From assembly GCA_003427395.1 (NCBI GenBank), contig BFEA01000045.1, positions 3,062,865 to 3,107,726 on the forward strand: a stretch of DNA of 44,862 bases, in the 5' to 3' direction. Below, one piece after another: positions 8,593 through 18,058 of the stretch (position 1 is its first letter; the number at the start of each line of letters is the position of its first letter). Under the pieces are notes generated by a model. That model searched no databases. It worked only from the letters and a program-made list of their open reading frames with translations, and was not told where the DNA came from. The position numbers and the translations under genes are program-made. Origin of the DNA: Chara braunii. Lineage: Eukaryota > Streptophyta > Charophyceae > Charales > Characeae.

Positions 8593-9507
8593 TTAATGCC
8601 TACTGTTGTCTTGTGCGTCATCTTGCTTGCTTCCTCGTCTACCCTGTTCCTCAGCGGGCTGTCTAACCCCCAGGCTGCAGGTCTCGATTTCTCTCCTTAT
8701 CCTCACAATTTTCCGCAATTCTTCCTCGTTAAAAAAATCCAGTGGCATGGCTTCCACCCCCGCCCTTGCGAGTTCCCGAGTCTTGACAATCCACTCGTGC
8801 CTGATCACATTAGTCCATTGCTGAAACCAATGACTAGGTGTCGGCCCAAACTCGTCCTCCCATCTAAAAACCCCGTCGCCCGGCTGGTGCATTGGAGGCC
8901 GCCCCTCTTCCCTAGGCCTTGAGATCTCATCCCTCTCATCCCCGCTGCTGATTTCTACGACTTCTCGCACATCTTCCTCCTCGTCCTCCTCGTCCTCTAT
9001 CTGTATGGGGCTATACCCACCACCAAGGTTCTTCGGATCGTAGGTAAAAAGGGTCTCTATCCCCGTCCCATACCCCTCGCAACTATCGTGACCACTTCGT
9101 CCTTCAAGCGGACTCTCCCTTTTCTCCTCGTCCTCCTCACGTTCATCGCGCATACCTTGTCCCCCCTCGCTTTCCTCATGCCAAGTCTCACGTCGTTTGC
9201 CCTTGTTGGCCCCTTCCTCGTTAGAGACCCGAATCTTATCTCTCATTTCTGCATTGCCTCCTTCTTCCACATTTACCCTTTTCTTCTCTCCCTCACTGTC
9301 AGACGAGATTTCAATGCCTTCTCCCTTGCGGAGGGGTGAGGGCTTCCTACACAGGCATTTCTTTCCACCCCTGCCTAACACTGGCCCACCCACGAGTCCT
9401 ATGTACAACTTTCTCTTTGCCCCCCTCCTTCCTTGGCTTGGTCCTGCTTCCTCCCCTCCGGTAGGCTTGTTGATTGCCCCGCTGTCATTTTCGTCACCGA
9501 ACTCCAT
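8593..9507 (-). CDS. Acidic accessory ORF downstream of integrase, with SIM-like motifs
   Basis: The frame is open for 320 codons; the first well-placed Met (MEFGDEN...) gives about 304 aa. I do not recognise the protein. Near the N-terminus a basic cluster (RRGAKRK) could be a nuclear localisation signal. Two hydrophobic-acidic motifs, GIEISSDSEGE and VVEISSGDERDE, match the SUMO-interacting-motif pattern (V/I-V/I-x-V/I beside acidic and Ser residues). A third acidic run, IQIEDEEDEEE, is similar. The C-terminal third has Trp-rich and charged helical sequence (HWFQQW, EELRKIVRIRREIE). It follows integrase on the same strand and is one of the few undamaged frames in the element. Upstream of the Met, 'ttgttatacag' near 9531 resembles a 3' splice site, so it could be expressed from a spliced transcript. 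Function is unknown; nuclear or chromatin targeting is only a guess. Confidence 0.55.
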   Translation of the reverse strand: MEFGDENDSGAINKPTGGEEAGPSQGRRGAKRKLYIGLVGGPVLGRGGKKCLCRKPSPLRKGEGIEISSDSEGEKKRVNVEEGGNAEMRDKIRVSNEEGANKGKRRETWHEESEGGQGMRDEREEDEEKRESPLEGRSGHDSCEGYGTGIETLFTYDPKNLGGGYSPIQIEDEEDEEEDVREVVEISSGDERDEISRPREEGRPPMHQPGDGVFRWEDEFGPTPSHWFQQWTNVIRHEWIVKTRELARAGVEAMPLDFFNEEELRKIVRIRREIETCSLGVRQPAEEQGRRGSKQDDAQDNSRH

Positions 9508-9864
9508 CTTGCTTTTTTTTCTTTTAGACCCTGTATAACAAAACAACACCCGCAAAGCCCCTCATGCACCCATTCCCCCAGTCCGGTAGGCAGTTCCCCG
9601 TTTTCCCAGAAAGCTCCCAATAGTCTTCGCACCATGCCCCTATTACACATGCGAATGCGCCGCTTGTGAAGGTCCCATTTTTTTCCCGTCCGAAAACTAT
9701 GGTACAATGCCCCAGCATCCCTTCCCGTTGTCGTACCGGCCAGATATTGCAAACCCCCAAGTCACGCCGCCTCTCAACCCCAGCCAGTCAAGCCAAAATC
9801 CCCAAAAAAATGACAGTCCCATGAATATGGTCAGAGACAACCCAGAGTGTGGCCAAGGATGTGG
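9508..9864 (-). other. Spacer between integrase stop and acidic ORF
   Basis: Two overlapping minus-strand frames (9399-9752 and 9524-9760) are open across this spacer, but neither resembles a known protein. Just after the integrase stop the translation is hydrophobic and Trp-rich. It may be intron or leader for the acidic ORF. Confidence 0.35.
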
Positions 9865-11370
9865 TCAGTCCTTAGCTTGTGGCTCCTCAGTTTCCTTATC
9901 CTCGGCCTCCTGAAGCCACTGTTCCACAGTGTCCCGACTCAGAAACCTGACCAATCGCTGCCCAGGGAAGGGCCCTTTCAATCCCGTTCCATTCAAATCT
10001 TCCAGTTCGAAGGTGTTCAGTCCCACCCGCTTGGCGACCCGGTAGGGGCCTTTAAACCTCTTTCCCAGTTGTCCCGACCAAGTACTTTCTAGTGTCGAGT
10101 TCCTTAGCAATACCATCTCTCCCACTTGGAGTGGCTCCTTTCTGACATTCTTAACCTGGTCCCACCTTGTCTTGTCCCTCATTCTGCTGTCTAGTACCCG
10201 GTTGGCGATGTCTTCCATGACCTCCTCATTTTTAAGGATTTGTTGACATCTTGCCTCAATTAACTCTTCAGTGGTCATTCGCGGATCATCATCTAACCTA
10301 TTCCAGGTAGGTACCAAGGCTTCCACAGGAAAGTCGATCTCTCTTCCGTGCCAAAGCTCTGTCGGGATACATCCTGTTGTCCTTTTTGGGGTCATATTCT
10401 CTGCAAAGACAGCCTGCTTAAGATACCTAGGCCAGTTCCCCAGATGATCCGCTGCGAGCTTTGCAATCGTGTTCTTCAAGGTTCGGTGCCCCCTTTCCAC
10501 AGGTGCATTGGCCTCAGGGTGATACGGCTCGATGAGTTTGATTGGTACGCAGAGTCTCTTAAGCATCCCCAATACCTCTTGGTTCACAAATTTCGTCCCA
10601 TCGTCTGCTATAAACCTCCTGACGAACGGATGCGTCAAGTATAAATCTTCTATTCAGTCTGCCACACTCCTCCCTGTCTTCTTCTTGAGGGCGACTGCCT
10701 CCACGAACCCACTCAAGTTGTCTCGCGCATCCAGGATATACTTGTACCCGTCCGTTGATACAGGCATGACCGCAAGGTCGAGGTGGACCAGATGTCCCGG
10801 CCCTAGCACCCGTGTTGGTCTAAGCGGCTCGAAGACTCGCGCCGAGCTTCGTTTTTGGCAAATAAGGCAAGTCTGGCAGTATATGGCGACCATGCCTGCC
10901 ATGCCTGACCAATAATAGAGTGGCGTTATCTTTGCAAGCGTCCCTTTGGACGACCGATGACCTCCAGCTAACCCATCGTGCATTGCCTGGATAACGTCTA
11001 CTTGCTTAGATCTTCCGCATACAACCCTTCTAGGCATAGCACCTTCCTCCCTTCGGAACAAGTGTCCGCCCCTTAGGACGTACCTTTCGACTTCTTTTCT
11101 TGCTTTGATACTCACTTCTGTCGGTTGTTTGTTTCCTACCAGCAACAGCCCGATCTCCCGAAAGAGCCCTTCGTATGATTGGACGTAGAAAAACTCCTCT
11201 CCTTCCTTACCCCCATCCTTTTCTTCCTGCATCTCATTTACCACCCATTGTAACTCTTTCCTTTCCCAAGATTCCACTAAGCTCATCACTGCTTCCCGGC
11301 CTCCTTCGACTGTCATTGCTATTAGCTCCTCTTTTGGTCCCACTATCGCTCCCCACGAGTCCTCTTCTTC
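9865..11370 (-). pseudogene. Ty3/gypsy integrase, interrupted by a TGA
   Basis: The frame begins just after the TGA at 11371-11373 and runs to 9865, with one in-frame TGA at 10654-10656. The N-terminal zinc domain shows H-x6-H (HDGLAGGH) and C-x2-C (CLIC) around 10860-10990. The catalytic core has its first Asp in VHLDLAVMP, the second in ADDGTKF (near 10604), and the Glu in APVERGH 35 residues later, so the DD35E triad is complete. The C-terminal part has the KGPYRV (GPY/F) module and ends in an acidic tail. No chromodomain follows. Integrase inserts the cDNA into host chromosomes. The single stop lies between the first and second catalytic Asp, so the conceptual product is split through the core. 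The sequence is otherwise well preserved, suggesting recent inactivation. Confidence 0.9.
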
Positions 11371-12113
11371 TCAGTGCCCTCGAGTGGTAACTGGTCCTTC
11401 TCTAAGTTCTTCTACTACGGCAGGTGCCGCCTTCTCCAAAGTCTGGATCAATAGTTCTTCAGATGTGCATTCTTCGCTCATCATTTCATTATCCACCGCA
11501 AGAGTTCCTCCTTCGTATTCGAGGAACGCATCTATGGGCTCCGCATCCTCCACCCCTTCGGGAGTGATGCAGACCCGGCTCAGCCCATCAGCCTTGTTCC
11601 TAATTCCCGCAATCCGTTCGATCTTATAATCGAACTGCCAGATAAATCCTACCCATCTCCCCACTGTCGGATCTATAGGTCTGTAATTCTTTAAGGCCCA
11701 TGCAACATTCGTCGGATCGATCCTCAGGATGAACCGCCTCCCAAACAGGTAGGCCTGAAAAGTCTTAAGACAGTGCAAGATGGCTAGGACCTCCTTAACT
11801 GAGAGTACCGCCGCTCTGCGGAGTTCAGGGTTCTACTTTCAAACCTAATTGGCCTCTCTTTTCCTCCATCATCCCTTTGAATCAACACACCTCCTACGAC
11901 CAAAGGTCCTCCATCCGTCTCTAGGATGAAGGGTCGTCCGACCTCGTCATTAAAACAGGGCGTGGACAGGGCAACTGTCTCGGACGTTAATATGTCCTTG
12001 AGCTTTCGGACAGCTCCTTCTCGCTCCTCCATCCAGTCCATGGTCCCTTCCTCCCTGATCATAGCCCGGATAGGCTCAGCAATCTTGGCGAAATTCTTAA
12101 TGAAGATCCTCAA
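11371..12113 (-). pseudogene. RT connection and RNase H domain, frameshifted
   Basis: The segment 12113-11784 covers the RT thumb/connection (FIKNFAKIAEPI) and the start of RNase H with its ETDGG Asp motif and a later LNSAERRYS Glu motif. The RNase H part continues in another frame from 11778 (LHCLKTFQAYLFG, RIDPTNVAWAL), and ends with a tether-like NKADGLSRV motif. Comparison of the two frames points to one missing base near 11790-11796 ('cagttaagga'). A TGA at 11371-11373 then separates this segment from integrase in the same frame. RNase H removes the RNA strand during reverse transcription. Confidence 0.85.
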
Positions 12114-12990
12114 AAATCCAACTACGCCTAGGAATGCCCTTACCTCCGTCGTCGTGCGCAGTGGTGTAGGTCACTGTGATATCTTATCGGTCTTTGCCGG
12201 ATCCGGTTTCCTGTCGTAAGCACCGCAACGAAATCCTAGTATAGTTACCTCTGCTACTGCTAGGATACTCTTTGGTCCACTAGCCGTAATGTTGTATACG
12301 AGGAACCGGCGGAGTAAGTCCTTGATGTCCTGCAGGTGGTCCCACACAAAACTTCGGATCCCTGGCTGGACTTCCGTCTCGTCCTTCTCCTGAGCGACTT
12401 TGATCGGATTGTCATCGATGTAAGGCTCACATTTCTTCGGGAACATGTCCCCGGCCACGGCGAGCATCCTGCGCTGCGCTTCGGCCACCGCATTTGTGAA
12501 TCCCATAGGGGTCACTTGCATCTGTAGCTGGCCTACGGGGGTGTGCATAGCGGTGTACAGCCTGTCCCCGAGTACAGATCTATCAGGGAGTAAATGCTCC
12601 GACCGGCGTGCGATTCTGCTAATAAGTCAGCCTGAGGTAGCGAGCCAGCATCTTGGATGGTTACCGCATTCAACTTCTGCAGGTCCTGAATCCACCTTAG
12701 TGTCTTGTTAGGTTTCCGAAAGAGGAACCACCGGTTTGCGTATGGTGACGCCGTAGGCTCCGCAACGAAGGAGTCCATCTTTGCTCGAACGAGGTCTGTT
12801 ACTTCTCCTGCTATCCCAAATTCATAGGATGGCCCCTTGTCATTCCAGCACTCATGTTCTACCGTGTGGATTCTGACCGGAGGGATCAGCTTTGCATCCA
12901 ATCGTCCCTTCTGGTGATCACTAAAGGCAAATGCCAGGTGAAACTCCTGGCAGGTCCTTTTGATCAGGCGGCTTTCTTCTTCCGTTAAGA
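12114..12990 (-). pseudogene. Reverse transcriptase palm and fingers with a deletion
   Basis: Finger residues are seen in 12901-12533 (IPPVRIHTVEH, KPNKTLRWIQDLQKLNAVTI, SIYSLIDLYSG). The palm with the YIDD catalytic box is in 12548-12171 (box at about 12412-12423). The two parts are in different frames. Sequence between 'LYSG' and 'RLYTAMHTPVG' (around 12570-12580) is too short, so a small out-of-frame deletion has removed roughly ten residues. A TGA at 12171-12173 replaces the Trp of the very conserved WPTP motif that precedes TEVRAFLG. The upstream linker to about 12990 (FLTEEESRLIKRTCQEF type) belongs to the same domain. RT copies the element RNA into DNA; this copy is dead. Confidence 0.9.
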
Positions 12991-13014
12991 ACCCGTCTAT
13001 CCCCTATCTTCATC

Positions 13015-13339
13015 GTGTCAGCTACCTCATCTGGTATCCGATGTCCCTCTGTCGCCCTGCTTTCTTGGATCACTCGAAGGACCTCTTCCTCCTTTTCCAT
13101 AGCCTCTTCCTTTGATGTCTCTAGCAGGATCGAGACCGGTTTTGCTTTCTTCCCTACCGGCTTGTACTTTCGAACACTTCCTTCCGGGATCTTTCTCCTA
13201 AAAAATGAACGGTCAGAATCGCCCTCGTCGCCTCTACGACTCCTGGTTGAATACTAACTAGTTTCCCATTCCTGCAATACCCCCTTTGCACCTCTCCTTC
13301 GAACTTGGCCAAGGCCGCTGAGTCCACCCCTACCTTGTG
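13015..13339 (-). pseudogene. Protease-RT linker, frameshifted coding remnant
   Basis: After the TAG at 13340-13342 the same frame continues sensibly (HKVGVDSAALAKFEG ...) to about 13180. A frameshift then moves the sense to another frame (KPVSILLETSKEEAMEKEEE), which runs to about 13010. This is the charged linker usual before RT in Ty3/gypsy Pol. It contains no domain I recognise. Confidence 0.6.
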
Positions 13340-14416
13340 CTATCTGAGGGCCTTGATGAGTTGTAACAGATCGGGGATCTCGAGTGCGACTTCTGGCACG
13401 TCTATGCGTACTTCTTTTTGCTTGGGCAGGCTAGCACTAAGTTCGACTTCTGACTCCTTTTCTGCTACCATAACTCCTAGGACTTCGTCCTCCTGCCTCC
13501 TCTTCTTCTGGGGCAGGCCCATCTTGATCCATTCCTTCTTGTTGAATGCTTCCTCAATCATGATTTCCACCCTTTCTCTCATGCCCTGCATCCATGCGAA
13601 AGCCCCTTTTCGCGTGCTATCCTCGAACGACGGCGACCATGTTGCCAATTTTCCCTTCGGGGGATCATCTCTTCCCGTTCCAAGGAGTCGAAGGAGCTCT
13701 CCCTGGCCGGTCACGGGATCCTCTATGTCTATCATGTATGAGCCATCGTACAAGTGCATGCCTATCATCTCTACGTTCGCGCACCACGGCCTCCCGAGGA
13801 TTATGTCGTGATCCATTTCCTCCATTACGGTCAACCGCTGAAATGACCAAATTGATTCCCTGACTCCTGCCTTCACAGCGCACTTCGTGACGTACCCAGC
13901 GAACGGGATTTCCCTGCCAGCTCCCCGGATGCTCCCTGTTACTTCCTTGTTTACCGTACATCCCGTGATCGTCGCGAAGTCTCTTCTTATGAGAGTGATT
14001 TCCGCTCCCCAGTCTACTAATGCGTCAGTATGATGACCCCCGATCTGGACTTTCAGCTTTCCTACGGGCAGTGCATGAAAGCTAAGCTTTGTCCCGGGTG
14101 GTGACCTCATGACTTCGCCGCCCTCTCGGTTGGGCAAGCTTAAGCGGATGTCTGCAAAAGCTTTTTCGAGATCCTCCAAGTCCCCGCGACTCCTCTGAAG
14201 GTTAGCCACTTCTTGCGGAGCTTCCTCCTCCTTCTCCCCCCCCGGTAACTCGGGGTTGTCGTCTATTTCTACTCGCCTCCGAGTCAACAGTTGTCTAAGC
14301 TTGAGCAACCTAGGTTTAACTTGCAGCATGGTCTGGAAAGACACCGACACCATGGTTCCTAGCAACTTGCTAATGGTGTCGTCGATCTCAGGCGAGTTTA
14401 AGATCGGGATTTGATA
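13340..14416 (-). pseudogene. Retropepsin (protease) region with altered active site
   Basis: The frame is continuous with gag across a TGA at 14417-14419 and ends in a TAG at 13340-13342. The retropepsin fold is visible as GHHTDALVDWGAEITLI near 14010-14045 and DIILGRPW near 13790-13815, the two hallmark segments. The catalytic Asp is normally followed by Ser or Thr, then Gly; here it is Trp (tgg). The N-terminal part (KLLGTMVSVSFQ, LTRRRVEI) is a gag-pro linker. After the TAG the coding sense continues, with frameshifts near 13180 and 12990 before RT. In an active element this enzyme would cut the Gag-Pol polyprotein. Confidence 0.85.
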
Positions 14417-16411
14417 TCAAAACTTCTTCTTAGCAGCGATAACCTTGTCCGCAGGCTCCTCTTCCCTAGGCTTCCCATAGACTTTCTCGGGTTCCTCGGC
14501 CTCAGGCTCTGCCTGGAGTCCGGAGCTTCCGGCGACCTCCTCCATAATGGTGTCACAGTTTATCCTTCTCCCAGTCATTCCTAGTCGAGTGGTCGCGTTT
14601 ACCCTATCACGTTCATCGCTTTCCAAAATAAAGTTGACCTGCGGCCCACGGCCCCGCTGTTGATCCCAAACGATATCGACCACCGGCTCCGCTTCTACTG
14701 TCGTTATCTCTAATCCGTTGAGCATGATAATGGCTCGCCGCATCCCTCCTGGCGAGTTCCAGTTCACCCGTTCCCCTTGTGGTCCAAATATCTCCCCCTT
14801 TAATGACCTCGTACACCTTCTTTTCAGAATATCATGGTTGAGCTTTGGGCACGCGCGCACATAATGTCCTATCACGGTACAGTACTTGCATTGCTCGTTA
14901 GCAGGATCTCTCCGTCCGAATCCCCGGTTTGCTACACCTGGCAGAACCACAGCTTCCTGGGGAGGGAGGGCAGGTCGGGATACTTGCGCCTGCATAACCA
15001 GTAGCGCGCCTTCCATCCTTTCAATCTTATTGTCGACCCCGTGCACCCGTTCATGTAGACTTTCAATCCCCTTCTTTACCTTGTCGCCCGTCCTACCGGT
15101 CAGATCTATGATCTCTCCTTCCTTGAGCAAGGCCAACGTCTCTGTTACTACCGTTTTCTCATCCAGATCCGTTACTGTGCTAAAATCAACATCCCGCGTG
15201 TTTACGAACTTGCTCGTCTGTTGGTAAGCTGACAGGATTTTGTCTTTGTCGAACTCGGAGAACTGCCTGAGGAAATATTTGCTCATTATCCGGTTCGTAA
15301 CCCCAGGGATCCTTAGTGCTACTAGAGTAAATTCCCTTAGAAAATCATTGTACGTTGCGAAGTTCTTCCTCTGAACTGCCGCTAGGTCGGCCTCCGTTGC
15401 CATTTTCTCTGCCGCTAGGTACTTCCTCATCATCACATCCCGGGTCTCCTTCCAAGATCGGCTTGCGGCTACAATGGCCATTATGTCCCGTCCTAGGCTT
15501 AACGACACATGTTGTCCTAGGTGGTCCATCTTTTCCTCCTCGGTCCACTTTAGTAACGCAGCTAGGTTCTCGTAGTCGATCAGAAACTCCGTGATGTTTG
15601 CTCCATCGAAAGTCAGCTTTTTCTTGGCGTCCGCTAGATAGCCTTGATTTTTGTTTAGTGCTCGCGCGAGGGACGACACTATCTTCTTAAGGCCGCCCTC
15701 GGAGCTGCTGGCCTCGCCTGCCATACTATTATCCGGACTTTCCTTGCCGGCCTTCTGTCCCTCCCTGGTTTTCATAGTTCCTTCCGGGTCAAACCATCCC
15801 AACACTCTTTCCCTAAGGCTCCAAAGTCCTTCGCATCCTCGTGCTACTGCCGGCGTGATCGGCAGGCAGCTAGCCCTACTATCCATGGCTGGCGGAGTCG
15901 TAGCCTTTTCTGCTTCCATCCCCGGAGAGTTCTCTCTCTCTTTCCTTCTCTTGCTCGACGTTCCCCCACGGTCACTACCTTTATCCCCTTGTCCAGTCCC
16001 ACCTTGGCAGGTTTTCTGTTCGTCCCGGGGTTCCTCCTGCAGAGGACCTTCCTCGTTCCCAGTCATCATTTCCTCAATCAATCTTGCCTTGTATTCCGCG
16101 GTCCTCTTGTCTATCTCGGCTAGTCTGCGCCTCGTATCCGTGATCCTTACTTCCTTGGGCATGGCTCCTTCCGAGTTTCGGGGGCTTGTCCTATCCTTAT
16201 TTCTGCCTTCCTTGGTCCCCTGGGTCCCTTGCCTGCTTCCCCCGACTTTCCCCGAGCTTTCCCCTGTGGAGATTTCCTTCCGGTTCCCTTTGGTACCATC
16301 CGGATTTATCGATTCTTTGTCCTTCTGCCCCCCTTCGCTTTGCGCGGCACTGCCTTCTAAGCTTGGTTCTCCTTCACTCTTACGGTTATCTGTCTCCTCC
16401 TCCGTTGCCAT
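14417..16411 (-). CDS. Gag with CCHC zinc knuckle
   Basis: The reading frame is 678 codons open to 16453; the Met at 16409-16411 (MATEEET) is the likelier start, giving about 664 aa. The first 250 residues are a low-complexity, charged Ser/Gly/Glu region. A helical retrotransposon Gag core follows (KLTFDGANITEFLIDYENLA ... FATYNDFLREF). Then come a coiled-coil-like segment (VHGVDNKIERME) and one CCHC knuckle, CKYCTVIGHYVRAC, at 14849-14890. Gag packages element RNA into particles. It ends at TGA 14417-14419, and the protease follows in the same frame. The stop may be a decay mutation (the following sequence stays in frame without a gap) or, less likely, a readthrough stop. The Gag frame itself is undamaged. 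Confidence 0.85.
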   Translation of the reverse strand: MATEEETDNRKSEGEPSLEGSAAQSEGGQKDKESINPDGTKGNRKEISTGESSGKVGGSRQGTQGTKEGRNKDRTSPRNSEGAMPKEVRITDTRRRLAEIDKRTAEYKARLIEEMMTGNEEGPLQEEPRDEQKTCQGGTGQGDKGSDRGGTSSKRRKERENSPGMEAEKATTPPAMDSRASCLPITPAVARGCEGLWSLRERVLGWFDPEGTMKTREGQKAGKESPDNSMAGEASSSEGGLKKIVSSLARALNKNQGYLADAKKKLTFDGANITEFLIDYENLAALLKWTEEEKMDHLGQHVSLSLGRDIMAIVAASRSWKETRDVMMRKYLAAEKMATEADLAAVQRKNFATYNDFLREFTLVALRIPGVTNRIMSKYFLRQFSEFDKDKILSAYQQTSKFVNTRDVDFSTVTDLDEKTVVTETLALLKEGEIIDLTGRTGDKVKKGIESLHERVHGVDNKIERMEGALLVMQAQVSRPALPPQEAVVLPGVANRGFGRRDPANEQCKYCTVIGHYVRACPKLNHDILKRRCTRSLKGEIFGPQGERVNWNSPGGMRRAIIMLNGLEITTVEAEPVVDIVWDQQRGRGPQVNFILESDERDRVNATTRLGMTGRRINCDTIMEEVAGSSGLQAEPEAEEPEKVYGKPREEEPADKVIAAKKKF
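14849..14890 (-). other. CCHC zinc-knuckle codons in Gag
   Basis: Translation CKYCTVIGHYVRAC gives the exact C-x2-C-x4-H-x4-C spacing of retroviral nucleocapsid knuckles, which bind the element RNA. Confidence 0.9.
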
Positions 16412-16549
16412 TTTGCCTAGTTCTGCATAAGCCAAAGAATTCCCAGGACACACGCAATGCGAGGTATTTAGGTTCCCTAGGCTCCCAGCTCTGTTGGCTT
16501 ATCTTTATAGCCTCCTTTCCTATCCCTGTTTCCTGATTGCCCTTCCTTA

Positions 16550-16566
16550 AGGAGGAGCCACGACTG
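16550..16566. repeat. 17-bp motif, copy 1 (upstream of gag)
   Basis: aggaggagccacgactg is identical to 17827-17843. On the minus strand it reads CAGTCGTGGCTCCTCCT. It contains TGG, as a tRNA primer-binding site would, but I cannot match a tRNA and do not claim one. Confidence 0.5.
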
Positions 16567-16892
16567 GCCCTGCCGCCCAGCCGAGCTATGAACGTGACTG
16601 GGCTTCCTTTATCACAGGCTTGTTTGTAGTGCCCTTGTCTCGTCGGCCGACGCGAGGGAGTCCGGGTTAGGCTTCCTGCTAGGGGAAGTCTTCCCGAGCA
16701 GCGTTTCCCGTTTTTGACCTTCAGGGTTATGGTCAATCATTAGGAGTCTGCCCCCCCCCTTCTTTGTTTTTCTAGTGGGTTTTAGCCATCCAGGTCCGAG
16801 GCCCCTTTCTTATTCCCATCGGCGAACTTCCGTACGCAGCGAACTATACTCGATCTGCCCTATTGACCCGCCTGCGGATGCTAATCCTGCTC
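16567..16892. other. Spacer between ORF A and gag
   Basis: No gene is recognised here. There is a C8 run at about 16752-16759 and sequence similar to the 3' flank of unit B near 'cccatcggcgaac' (16817). Confidence 0.4.
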
Positions 16893-17695
16893 TCACCCTC
16901 GCGGCTCTCCTGGTTCGGTAGGCTCCTCGAATAGTTGAGCCACCCCCGTTAGATAATTCTCCCCTATCTCGATTTCCCTTTGGATTATGCGTTCGCACCC
17001 TGTCCAGTCTAGCCGGGGCGCATAAAACATCAGGATGTGGATGACTTCTAGTAATTCGTGGGCCCTGTTTCCCCAGAACGGCCCGTGCTCCACAGCGACA
17101 TCGTAGAACATCCCAATGGTAGGGGAGGGAAAGTGGCCTGCCCAGACTATCGCTGAGTCTGCCAGCTCCCGCGCCCTTGCGAGGCTTCCGAAGACGAGGT
17201 CTATCATAAAACGGGGCACTCGGCATCTCAGCGGTGTGGTCGGTGCCCTGAACTCCCTCCAACCTCCCATTTCCATCCGGGTTAGCAAGCCCACGTTCCT
17301 TCTTCCCCTGACCGATTGTCCTATTCGGGTCAACGTCCGGGCGGCCCTTCGAAAGACCGGCGCCAGCTCGTGACCTTGTGCTATCTCTACCCCCAACGAG
17401 TGTCAGCCGATCTCAGGCAGATACATGGTCCCGGTAACTTCTAGATTGAAAACAGATCGTCCCCGGGTCCTCGGTTGAGTCTCATCCCTGTCCACCGACA
17501 TTCTACCAACATGAAGGCGGCGTCCCTTCCCTAAGTCACGACCCGCCATTCTATGTCGAACCCCCGATAGGTAGAACTCGACGGGAGGGATACTTCCCAT
17601 CGTCCACCGTTGTTCCAGGGCGGTCCGGGGTACCGGGGCTGGCGTTCCATTCGCACACGGGGCTGGCGTTCCATTCGCTCACGTCTTGCTGCCAT
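16893..17695 (-). pseudogene. Unit A: member of unrecognised five-copy family, upstream of gag
   Basis: The N-terminal half (MAARRERMERQPR..., PGPPWNNGGRWEVS, RGFDIEWR) is followed by a TAG at 17531-17533, one missing base near 17450, and a TGA at 17403-17405. The C-terminal half is open from there to 16893. It contains CRVPRFMIDLVFG and GPFWGNRAHELLEVIHIL. Unit B, which is nearly identical, has TGG where A has the TGA, so the protein was originally about 265-270 aa. The two-part organisation (a W/Y-rich first half and a helical second half with a GPFxGxRAxELLEVI signature) is shared with units B to E. I recognise no domain. Its place between the LTR and gag matches the position of the ORF1 of Ogre-type elements, but no sequence relation is shown. 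Confidence 0.65.
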
Positions 17696-17826
17696 TGTTA
17701 CCTTGGTGATTCCCTGCATAGTCCATATAGAAAGGGTTACATCCAATCTTCAGAATCTGCCCACCTACTGCCTCCCTTGGCCTTCGTGTTTTCATTTCTC
17801 TTTTCTAGTCCCAACTATCCCTCTAT

Positions 17827-17843
17827 AGGAGGAGCCACGACTG
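17827..17843. repeat. 17-bp motif, copy 2 (at LTR copy 2 edge)
   Basis: Identical to 16550-16566 and lies immediately left of the first satellite monomer of LTR copy 2 (17845). If copy 2 is the 5' LTR, this is exactly where a primer-binding site is expected on the minus strand. The tRNA is unidentified. Confidence 0.4.
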
Positions 17844-17844
17844 A

Positions 17845-18050
17845 CCTACTACTATGTGAGTGAAAAGCTTGAGCTAGACAAGATCAAAACACAAGATTGG
17901 AACATGAGATCATTCAAGGAAGAATCGAAACTTCACCTACTACTATGTGAGTGAAAAGTATGAGCTAGGTAAGATCAAAACACAAGATTTGAGCATAAGA
18001 TTATCCACGGGACTTCACCTACTACTATGTGAGTAAAAAGCATGAGTTAG
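17845..18050. repeat. Three satellite monomers of LTR copy 2
   Basis: 'cctactactatgtgagt.aaaag' starts at 17845, 17936 and 18018 (spacings 91 and 82). They occupy the place filled by longer arrays in copies 1 and 3. Confidence 0.8.
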
Positions 18051-18058
18051 ACTAGCCT

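Noticed and set aside
15651-16430. 259-codon plus-strand frame
   Set aside because: Antisense shadow of gag; the minus-strand frame has the zinc knuckle and Gag core.
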